Shown here one piece after another: positions 1 through 5,594 of a stretch of 14,437 nucleotides of DNA. The DNA is from an uncultured Collinsella sp. Its GTDB lineage: Bacteria > Actinomycetota > Coriobacteriia > Coriobacteriales > Coriobacteriaceae. Both the position numbers and the translations under genes were made by a program. The notes beneath the pieces were generated by a model. That model made no database searches. It saw only the letters and a list, made by a program, of their open reading frames with translations, and was not told the DNA's origin. The stretch is from contig UQJA01000047.1 in assembly GCA_900541285.1 (NCBI GenBank), positions 1-14,437 on the forward strand. Direction: 5' to 3'. Each line of letters starts with the position of its first letter. Position 1 is the stretch's first letter.

Positions 1-642
1 TTCGGCGGCTCACTTATAAAGCTGACCGGCAGCGAGGTACCTTCCATAGCTCTTTCCGCTACCAGCGCCTACTTCAGCAAGTCTCTGCCAATAGCTGAGA
101 CTACGGGCTGGTTCGGTCAGGTATTCCTGTCCTACGGCTTCCTTGCCTACCTCGCCATCGTCATCGCATTGTTCGCGTCGTACTTCCTCAAGCACACCCG
201 CACGGGTCTTCACCTGCGCGCCGTGGGCGAGAGCGCTTCCACCGCCGACGCCGCCGGCATCAACGTCACCCGCTACAAGTATCTGGCCACCTGCATCGGC
301 TCCATGATCGCGGGCCTGGGCGGACTGTACTACGTCATGGACTACGCCAACGGCGTGTGGTCCAACAACGCCTTCGGCGACCGCGGCTGGCTGGCCATCG
401 CGCTGGTCATCTTCACCATCTGGCGTCCCAATGTCAGCGTTCTGGCCTCCATTCTGTTCGGCGGCCTGTACATTCTGTATCTGTACATCCCCACCGGCAG
501 CCAGATGGCCGTGAAGGAGCTGTACAAGATGCTGCCCTACGTCATCACTCTGGTAGTGCTGATCATCGTGTCCCTGCGCAAGAAGCGGGAGGATCAGCCC
601 CCTGCGTCCCTCGGTCTCTCCTACTTCCGCGAGGAACGCTGA
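1..642 (+). CDS. ABC transporter permease, nucleoside/BMP (NupQ/YufQ-like) family, 3' part
   Basis: The frame is open from base 1 to the TGA at 640-642, so the start lies outside the window; 213 residues are visible. The protein is strongly hydrophobic. Likely membrane segments are near visible residues 41-63, 95-115, 130-142, 145-165 and 178-192, followed by a basic and polar tail ending in FREER. The cytoplasmic loop containing LRAVGES and AGINV, followed by a membrane segment with AGLGG, is typical of the second permease of BMP-family nucleoside importers. By family knowledge it would form the inner-membrane channel with a partner permease, an ATPase and a lipoprotein. The next open frame begins like a purine deaminase, which would suit a purine uptake and salvage cluster. 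Codon use changes inside the gene: 15 of the first 40 codons end in A or T, against 17 of the last 153. The exact substrate is not readable from sequence. Confidence 0.8.
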   Translation, partial: FGGSLIKLTGSEVPSIALSATSAYFSKSLPIAETTGWFGQVFLSYGFLAYLAIVIALFASYFLKHTRTGLHLRAVGESASTADAAGINVTRYKYLATCIGSMIAGLGGLYYVMDYANGVWSNNAFGDRGWLAIALVIFTIWRPNVSVLASILFGGLYILYLYIPTGSQMAVKELYKMLPYVITLVVLIIVSLRKKREDQPPASLGLSYFREER

Positions 643-650
643 CTTCACAC

Positions 651-684
651 AAAAAGAGTAGGCCGCTTGCGGCCTGCTCTTTTT
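651..684 (+). terminator. Rho-independent terminator after the permease, probably bidirectional
   Basis: The left arm AAAAAGAG..GGCCGC pairs with GCGGCC..CTCTTTTT around a TT loop with one mismatched pair. It begins 8 bases after the permease stop and ends in a T run. The A run on the left would make it a terminator on the minus strand as well. It would separate the permease from the amidohydrolase-like start at 720. Confidence 0.8.
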
Positions 685-719
685 CTCTACCCATTTACAT
701 CTGTCAAGGAGGAACCGCC

Positions 720-872
720 ATGTCCACCCTGCTCATTCGGAACATCGCTCAGCTGGTCACCTGCGACGACAAAGACCGCGTCCTACATAACGCGGACCTT
801 TACTGTGAGGACGGCTTTATTAAGGCTATCGGTACGGTGCCGGACATCAGCGCCGACGAGGTCATCGACGGC
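720..872 (+). pseudogene. N-terminal fragment of an amidohydrolase (8-oxoguanine deaminase/SsnA-like)
   Basis: The first 51 codons read STLLIRNIAQLVTC..NADLYCEDGFIKAIG..ADEVIDG. This is the usual opening of amidohydrolase-superfamily purine or atrazine-type deaminases, where a small beta-sandwich precedes the catalytic barrel. In the family the segment after EVIDG should lead to a conserved metal-binding HxH motif. Here the sequence switches abruptly to another family at about 873, so no catalytic residue is present. The SD and ATG are good, and the upstream neighbour is a nucleoside-type permease, so this end probably belongs to a purine-use cluster in a different genome. The subfamily assignment is tentative because only the N-terminus is visible. 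Confidence 0.6.
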
Positions 873-3485
873 ATGATGAATGGCTACAAGGATCTCGCGG
901 TCGTCTACTCCGGCGACGCCACCGTCATTCTCGACGAGAACGAGGACATGAGCTTCTATATGCCGGAGCAGGGCACGAACATCTGGTGCGACGCGATGGT
1001 CATTCCCGCGAACGCGGAAAATCCCCTGCTCGTCTCCGTGCGTTCGGGCGCGCGCGCTTCCATGCCCGGCATGATGGACACGGTCCTCAACTTGGGCCTC
1101 AACGACGACTCCGTTCAGGGTCTCATCGCGCAGACGCAGAACCCGCGCTTTGCCTGGGATAGCTACCGTCGCTTTATCCAGATGTTCTCCAATGTTGTCA
1201 TGGGCGTTGACGCCGACCTATTCGAGAATGCCCTGACCCAGGCCCGCCTGGTCGCTGGAGTCCGCGTCGACTCCGAGCTTTCGGCCGAGGATCTGCAGGA
1301 GCTCGTCGAGACCTTCAAGGGCATCTTCTCCGAGAACGTCGAGGCCGCCCTGTATCCCGGGCTCGAGGTTGCCGACGGCAAGCCCGTCTTCCCGCACGAT
1401 CCGGAGCTTCAGTTGCGCCTTGCCATCCAGGCCGTCTTTGGCAGCTGGATGAACGAGCGCGCTTGCATCTACCGCAAACAGCACGGCATCTCTGACGAGC
1501 TCGGTACTGCCGTCAACGTCCAGGCCATGGCCTTTGGCAATAAGGGCGAGACCTCTGCGACCGGCGTCGCCTTTACGCGTAACCCGGCAGACGGCACCAA
1601 GGAGTTCTATGGCGACTTTCTGGTCAACGCCCAGGGCGAGGACGTCGTCGCCGGCATCCGTAACACCGAGCCCATCGCCGACCTCAAGACCACCCCGGGC
1701 CTCGAGTCCGCAGGCAAGGAGCTCGAGCGCGTGTTCCTGACGCTCGAGGATCATTACCGCGATATGTGCGATATCGAGTTCACCATCGAGCAGGGCAAGC
1801 TCTGGATGCTCCAGACCCGCGTGGGTAAGCGCACTGCTACCGCAGCCCTGCGCATCGCTATCGAAATGGTCGAGGAGGGCCTGATCACCCGTGAGGAGGC
1901 CGTGAGCCGCATCGATCCCGCGCAGCTCGACCAACTCCTGCACCCGCAGTTTGATGCCTCCAAGAAGTACGAGGCGCTGGCCTGCGGTCTTAACGCCAGC
2001 CCCGGTGCCGCCGTGGGCGAGGTCGTGTTCTCGAGCGATGACGCCGTCGCGCGCGCCAACGAGGGTCACAAGGTTATCCTGGTTCGCTGGGAGACCAACC
2101 CCGATGACCTGAAGGGCATGGTCGCCGCCGAGGGCATCCTGACCAGCCACGGTGGCAAGACGAGTCATGCCGCCGTTATCGCCCGCGGCATGGGTACGCC
2201 TTGCGTCTGCGGCGTCGAGCGCTTCCACATCGATGCCGCCGAGAAGGTCGTGCGCATCGAGGGCAGCGACCGCGTGCTGCGCGAGGGTGATGTCATCTCC
2301 ATCGACGGCACCCAGGGTATCGTCGTCGACGGCGCCGTCGATCTGGTTTCGGCCGAGCTCACCGGCGATCTGGACACCATCCTGTCCTGGGCCGACGAGA
2401 TCCGTCTGGACGAGACCGACGGTCACGCCAACCACGTGCGCGTCAACGCCGACAACCCCGAGGATGCCGAACTCGCACTCGAGTTTGGTGCCGAGGCCAT
2501 CGGCCTATGCCGCACCGAGCACATGTTCCTGGGTGACCGTAAGAACATCATCCAGAGCTTTATCCTGTCTGACGATGAGGCCGTGAAGCAGCAGGCCCTG
2601 GCCGACCTGCTCAAGGTCCAGACCGAGGACTTTCTGGCGATGTTCAAGACCATGTCCGGTCGTGATGTGGTTGTCCGCCTGCTCGATCCGCCGCTTCATG
2701 AGTTCCTGGATAATCCTCGCGAGCTCGAGGTCGCCATCACCAAGAAGGAAGCCGCTGGCGCCAGCGAGGAAGAGCTTGCCACTCTGCGCGCCCGCCTGCG
2801 TCGTATCGATGGCATGGTCGAGTCTAACCCGATGCTCGGCCTACGCGGCGTACGTCTGTCCGTCGTCTTTAGCGATCTGCCGCTCATGCAGGTTCGCGCC
2901 GTCGCTACGGCTGCTGCCCGCCTTATCCAGGAGGGCGTCGATCCGCGTCCCGAGATCATGGTTCCGCTCGTTTCCATCACGGCCGAGCATGTCCAGACCC
3001 GCGAGGTCATCGAGCGCGTGATCGCTGAGGTTTCCGCTGAGGAGGGCGTCGAGCTCAATATTCCCGTGGGCACGATGCTCGAGCTGCCGCGTGCCTGCAT
3101 GGTCGCTGACGAGATCGCCCATCATGCCGACTTCTTCTGCTTTGGCACCAACGATCTCACCCAGACCACCTTCGGCTTCTCCCGCGACGATGCCGAGGCC
3201 AAGTTCATCCCGCTGTACATGCACAAGAAGATCTTAAAGGACAACCCCTTCGAGACCATCGATACGGCAGTACTCGAGCTGGTGCGCATGGCTGTCGAGA
3301 AGGGCCGCGCCACCAACCCCGACATGCACTTTGGCGTGTGCGGTGAGCACGGCGGCGACCCCAAGTCCATCAAGGGCCTGTTTAACGTGGCCGATGTGGA
3401 CTATGTGTCCTGCTCGCCCTACCGCGTGCCCCTCGCACGCCTGGCTGCCGCTCAGGCCAAGCTCGAGGCTAAGCGTTCCGCCTAA
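720..3485 (+). CDS. ppdK: Pyruvate phosphate dikinase with foreign N-terminus (three-part chimeric frame)
   Basis: From the ATG at 720 (SD AAGGAGG at 706-712) the frame encodes 921 residues. Residues from about 100 onward are PPDK, which interconverts pyruvate, ATP and phosphate with PEP, AMP and pyrophosphate. Visible are the ATP-grasp stretch beginning LLVSVRSGAR (Arg108, like Arg92 of the Clostridium symbiosum enzyme), the phosphohistidine motif TSHAAV (His483), the PEP-domain motif LGLRG (Arg709), GTNDLTQ and the C-terminal CGEHGGDP (Cys874). The true PPDK N-terminus, with its Gly-Gly-Lys-Gly ATP-binding motif and roughly the first 83 residues, is absent. It is replaced by an amidohydrolase piece and a PotD-like piece (listed separately). 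As written, ATP binding should be defective. The upstream part of the open frame (357-719) overlaps the permease and the terminator and is not coding. The PPDK part matches the codon style of the rest of the window, and a terminator separates it from rplS. The PPDK identity is certain; whether this fused protein exists is doubtful. Confidence 0.85.
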   Translation: MSTLLIRNIAQLVTCDDKDRVLHNADLYCEDGFIKAIGTVPDISADEVIDGMMNGYKDLAVVYSGDATVILDENEDMSFYMPEQGTNIWCDAMVIPANAENPLLVSVRSGARASMPGMMDTVLNLGLNDDSVQGLIAQTQNPRFAWDSYRRFIQMFSNVVMGVDADLFENALTQARLVAGVRVDSELSAEDLQELVETFKGIFSENVEAALYPGLEVADGKPVFPHDPELQLRLAIQAVFGSWMNERACIYRKQHGISDELGTAVNVQAMAFGNKGETSATGVAFTRNPADGTKEFYGDFLVNAQGEDVVAGIRNTEPIADLKTTPGLESAGKELERVFLTLEDHYRDMCDIEFTIEQGKLWMLQTRVGKRTATAALRIAIEMVEEGLITREEAVSRIDPAQLDQLLHPQFDASKKYEALACGLNASPGAAVGEVVFSSDDAVARANEGHKVILVRWETNPDDLKGMVAAEGILTSHGGKTSHAAVIARGMGTPCVCGVERFHIDAAEKVVRIEGSDRVLREGDVISIDGTQGIVVDGAVDLVSAELTGDLDTILSWADEIRLDETDGHANHVRVNADNPEDAELALEFGAEAIGLCRTEHMFLGDRKNIIQSFILSDDEAVKQQALADLLKVQTEDFLAMFKTMSGRDVVVRLLDPPLHEFLDNPRELEVAITKKEAAGASEEELATLRARLRRIDGMVESNPMLGLRGVRLSVVFSDLPLMQVRAVATAAARLIQEGVDPRPEIMVPLVSITAEHVQTREVIERVIAEVSAEEGVELNIPVGTMLELPRACMVADEIAHHADFFCFGTNDLTQTTFGFSRDDAEAKFIPLYMHKKILKDNPFETIDTAVLELVRMAVEKGRATNPDMHFGVCGEHGGDPKSIKGLFNVADVDYVSCSPYRVPLARLAAAQAKLEAKRSA
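873..1025 (+). pseudogene. Internal fragment of a PotD-like spermidine/putrescine-binding protein
   Basis: About 50 codons encode MMNGYKDLAVVYSGDA..ENEDMSFYMPEQGTNIWCDAMVIPANAENP. This is the characteristic C-terminal-half segment of PotD-type polyamine-binding lipoproteins, where acidic and aromatic residues around the S-G-D and W-C-D motifs line the binding site. The signal peptide, lipobox and the rest of both lobes are missing. It is in frame with both neighbours. The right boundary falls in a short Glu-Asn-Pro stretch (1017-1025) that also belongs naturally to PPDK, so the last few codons could come from either source. Confidence 0.65.
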
Positions 3486-3524
3486 CGTTTTGGGTTTAGA
3501 CGCCTAGCGTAGCCCCCCTTCATG

Positions 3525-3555
3525 CCGCCCGTCTCATTCGTGAGACGGGCGGTTA
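3525..3555 (+). terminator. Terminator hairpin after the PPDK frame
   Basis: A perfect 12-base-pair stem, CCGCCCGTCTCA against TGAGACGGGCGG, closes on a TTCG tetraloop at 3537-3540. Only a short TTAT follows directly, with T-rich sequence further on at about 3567-3579. The stem is very stable, but the tail is weak for classical intrinsic termination. Confidence 0.65.
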
Positions 3556-3598
3556 TCATGTGCGGGTTTTGTCTTTTTGTCTGCGTAAAAAATTGTTC

Positions 3599-3626
3599 TT
3601 GCAGCAGAAACCCGCGCGTGTATACT
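3599..3626 (+). promoter_or_regulatory. Sigma-70-type promoter for rplS
   Basis: TTGCAG at 3599-3604 and TATACT at 3621-3626 are separated by 16 bases, giving good -35 and -10 matches. Transcription would begin near 3633, leaving a leader of about 60 bases before the rplS ATG. It sits downstream of the PPDK terminator, consistent with independent expression of rplS. Confidence 0.6.
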
Positions 3627-3647
3627 CGAATACGTTTGTTCAACTAC

Positions 3648-3671
3648 GTGCCGGCCAAGGTGGTACGGCAC
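3648..3671 (+). promoter_or_regulatory. Candidate rplS mRNA leader hairpin
   Basis: GTGCCG (3648-3653) pairs with CGGCAC (3666-3671). Inside, CCA and TGG can extend the stem around an AGG loop. It lies between the predicted transcription start and the SD (AAGGA, 3684-3688). Autogenous leaders are known for L19 genes in other bacteria; whether this one binds L19 is inference. Confidence 0.35.
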
Positions 3672-3695
3672 CTCTAGAAGAGTAAGGAATTGCAC

Positions 3696-4037
3696 ATGGA
3701 TTACATCCGCGCAATCGAGCGTCAGCAGATCCGCGAGGACATTCCTCAGGTTCGCGTCGCCGACAACGTCAAGGTTCACTACCGCATTAAGGAAGGCGAC
3801 CGCGAGCGCATTCAGGTCTTCCAGGGCGACGTCATCCGCATGGCCGGCGCCGGTGCCCGCGAGACCTTCACCGTCCGCAAGATGTCCTTCGGTGTCGGTG
3901 TTGAGCGTACCTTCCCGCTTCACAGCCCCAAGATCGCCAAGCTCGAGGTCGTTCGTCATGGTCGCGTCCGTCGCGCCAAGCTGTACTACCTCCGCGACAA
4001 GGTGGGCAAGGCTGCTCGCATCCCCGAGAAGCGCTAA
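3696..4037 (+). CDS. rplS: 50S ribosomal protein L19
   Basis: The protein has 113 residues, the normal size for L19, which sits at the 30S/50S interface near the aminoacyl-tRNA site. The family pattern is complete: an N-terminal helix MDYIRAIERQQ, then the SH3-like barrel with DNVKVHYRIKEGDRERIQVFQGDVI, the GVGVERTFPLHSP block, and a basic C-terminus RRAKLYYLRDKVGKAARI. I chose the ATG at 3696 because AAGGA lies 7 bases upstream and L19 proteins start at this helix. The in-frame TTG two codons earlier would sit too near the SD. The gene has its own promoter and a terminator right after it, so it appears monocistronic. The usual neighbours rimM and trmD are not upstream, where PPDK lies instead. 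Confidence 0.97.
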   Translation: MDYIRAIERQQIREDIPQVRVADNVKVHYRIKEGDRERIQVFQGDVIRMAGAGARETFTVRKMSFGVGVERTFPLHSPKIAKLEVVRHGRVRRAKLYYLRDKVGKAARIPEKR

Positions 4038-4052
4038 GAAGATCGCAGCGTC

Positions 4053-4101
4053 TGTCCACTCGTTTGGACACAAGGGTCACCTTCGGGTGGCCCTTCTTTT
4101 T
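4053..4101 (+). terminator. rplS terminator (tandem hairpins)
   Basis: A small hairpin (TGTCCA 4053-4058 with TGGACA 4065-4070) is followed at once by the main one. AAGGGTCACC (4072-4081) pairs with GGTGGCCCTT (4086-4095), with one mismatch, around a TTCG loop, and CTTTTTA follows. The second hairpin is a textbook intrinsic terminator. Confidence 0.85.
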
Positions 4102-4130
4102 ATCTGATTTGCATGCAAGGAGGGTCTGGT

Positions 4131-4919
4131 ATGGCCAACATGACGAGCTCGGTTTCGGCATCGCAGGTTGCCGGTGAGTTGGCGAGCGCTACGTTTGAGG
4201 AGATTCCCGCCCTCGTGGAGCATTATCGCGAGGACCCGCGCCAGCAGGTGATCAAGGCTTGCGAACGCGCCCTCAAACGCCATGCCAAAGAGCTTGCCGA
4301 GCGCGAGCGCGTCAATGACATGTATGAGCTTATGCATGAGCTTGGCGGCGATGGGGTGGTCGTTGGTGTCGACGAGGTGGGTCGCGGATCGGTAGCCGGT
4401 CCTTTGACGGTATGCGCCGTCTGTCTTCCTATGGAGCCGCGCGTCTGGGGTATCAACGATTCCAAAAAGCTCACGCCCGCGCGCCGCGAGTTGCTCTCGG
4501 TGAAGATTGCCGAGGTCGCGACTGCTATCGGCTTTTGTCATATCGCGCCTGCGGATATCGATGATATGGGTATGGCCCGGGCCATCCGCGCTGCCGTCGA
4601 GGGAGCCGTGGCCGATACGGGGCTTGAACCCGACTGCGTCCTCATGGATGGCAACCCCTTGGGCGCCGTTCCCAACGAGCGCGATGTGGTGAAGGGCGAC
4701 GCCAAGATCGCCTGCATCGCCGCGGCGTCCATCATGGCCAAGGTCACGCGTGACGAGATGATGGTCGAGTACGACGCCGAGTATCCCGAGTACCATCTGG
4801 CCGAGTCGAAGGGCTATGCGAGCCCCGAGCATATCGAGGCTATTCGCAAACATGGACTTTGTCCGCTGCACCGCGTGAGCTTTTGCGGAAACTTTCTGCA
4901 GACCGAGCGGCTTTTCTAG
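4131..4919 (+). CDS. rnhB: Ribonuclease HII
   Basis: RNase HII cuts the RNA strand of RNA-DNA hybrids and initiates removal of misincorporated ribonucleotides. The protein has 262 residues. The catalytic motif GVDEVGRGSVAGP contains Asp81 and Glu82. It is followed by the conserved INDSKKLT, LMDGNPLG and the block KGDAK..AAASIMAKVTRD, and the C-terminus HRVSFCGNF is typical. About 70 residues precede the catalytic core, including an EDPRQQV helix and a charged helix, resembling the extension in the Bacillus subtilis enzyme. The ATG at 4131 was chosen because AAGGAGG (4117-4123) lies 7 bases upstream; the ATG at 4113 precedes that SD and is unlikely. The gene is flanked by terminators on both sides, and I could not identify its own promoter between the rplS terminator and the SD, so readthrough from rplS may drive it. 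Confidence 0.96.
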   Translation: MANMTSSVSASQVAGELASATFEEIPALVEHYREDPRQQVIKACERALKRHAKELAERERVNDMYELMHELGGDGVVVGVDEVGRGSVAGPLTVCAVCLPMEPRVWGINDSKKLTPARRELLSVKIAEVATAIGFCHIAPADIDDMGMARAIRAAVEGAVADTGLEPDCVLMDGNPLGAVPNERDVVKGDAKIACIAAASIMAKVTRDEMMVEYDAEYPEYHLAESKGYASPEHIEAIRKHGLCPLHRVSFCGNFLQTERLF

Positions 4920-4968
4920 GTCAATTGTGGAGATAGAGACCTTAAAGGTTCTATAAACCTGCTGGTAG

Positions 4969-5010
4969 CGGGCCGTATGCAACAGCATTGCTGCGTACGG
5001 CCCGTTTTTT
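4969..5010 (+). terminator. rnhB terminator
   Basis: CGGGCCGTATGC (4969-4980) pairs with GCGTACGGCCCG (4993-5004) as 12 pairs with one G-T wobble, followed by TTTTTT. The loop contains a further AGC/GCT pairing. This is a strong intrinsic terminator about 50 bases after the rnhB stop. Confidence 0.92.
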
Positions 5011-5050
5011 GTCGGCATTTGGTCAGCTTTTGGTTTGTTTCCGGTACTTA

Positions 5051-5103
5051 CCCGCATGAAAGGTGCCCTCATCATCGGGGCAATGCAGTGTGCGGGAAAG
5101 GAG
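5051..5103 (+). promoter_or_regulatory. Leader stem-loop ending at the yraN ribosome binding site
   Basis: CCCGCA (5051-5056) pairs with TGCGGG (5091-5096), and inside it TGCCC (5064-5068) pairs with GGGCA (5078-5082). The outer stem ends directly against the SD AAAGGAG (5097-5103), so folding could affect initiation of the yraN-comM-dprA set. No clear -35/-10 pair was found upstream; the function is inference. Confidence 0.35.
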
Positions 5104-5108
5104 ACCCC

Positions 5109-5594
5109 ATGAGTGCCGCAAGCAAAAAGAGCAAGACGCAGCAGCTCAAGGAGCGTTGGGAAAACGGCGAGCTCGACTGCGGGGCGATGACGCCCGAGTT
5201 TATCAAGGGACTCAGTCCCCGCGAGCTGGGCATGCTGGGCGAGCTGATCACCATCGACTACTTTAACGAGCGCGGCTACACCTTGCTGGAGCAGGGTTAT
5301 CGTTGCACCGAGGGCGAGGCCGATCTGGTGCTGCTCGATGAGCTCGACGATGTCGTGGTGATGGCCGAGGTCAAGACCAGACGCGTCGCATTGGATTGCA
5401 ACACGCGGGTCTTTCCCGAGGAGGCCGTGGATGCCCAAAAGCAACGCCGCTACCGCCGCATCGCAAGTTGCTATCTCATGGAGCATTATCCGCTCAAGGC
5501 GATTCGCTTCGATGCCGTGGGTGTCACCATTCGCGGCGGGCATATCGCCGAGATCGAGCATCAGTACAACGCATTCGATTGGCAGGTGTCGTGA
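5109..5594 (+). CDS. yraN: UPF0102 (YraN) family nuclease-like protein
   Basis: The protein has 161 residues and carries the restriction-endonuclease-like fold pattern of the UPF0102 family. This comprises GMLGELI (Glu45), GEADLVLLDE (Asp72), VVMAEVKTRR (Glu87 and Lys89) and the later block PEEAVDAQKQRRYRRIASCYL. About 40 charged residues precede the core, making it longer than the usual 120 or so. The molecular role of the family is poorly known; its nearly constant position beside rnhB and comM suggests DNA processing. The ATG at 5109 has AAAGGAG 5 bases upstream. Its TGA stop (5592-5594) overlaps the ATG of comM by one base, suggesting coupled translation. It lies between the rnhB terminator and dprA, so it probably heads a yraN-comM-dprA-trmFO-xer transcript. 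Confidence 0.9.
   Translation: MSAASKKSKTQQLKERWENGELDCGAMTPEFIKGLSPRELGMLGELITIDYFNERGYTLLEQGYRCTEGEADLVLLDELDDVVVMAEVKTRRVALDCNTRVFPEEAVDAQKQRRYRRIASCYLMEHYPLKAIRFDAVGVTIRGGHIAEIEHQYNAFDWQVS

Noticed and set aside
357..719. Upstream extension of the PPDK frame
   Set aside because: It overlaps the permease in another frame, crosses the 651-684 hairpin, and the translation resembles no protein. The SD and ATG at 706-722 mark the start.
1218..2435. 405-codon minus-strand frame inside PPDK
   Set aside because: The composition is that of an antisense shadow of a GC3-rich gene, and the + strand protein there is unmistakable PPDK.
4109..4118. Perfect palindrome TTGCATGCAA overlapping the rnhB SD
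   Set aside because: Ten bases with no other promoter element; it could easily occur by chance and nothing links it to regulation.
4930..4960. Alternating ACCTT/AAGGT and AGGTT/AACCT pairings after rnhB
   Set aside because: Arms of five pairs in the 3' untranslated stretch before a strong terminator; too weak for an attenuator claim.
4077..5561. 494-codon minus-strand frame over rnhB and yraN
   Set aside because: It is antisense to two recognised genes and crosses both strands' terminators. No SD or family motif supports it.
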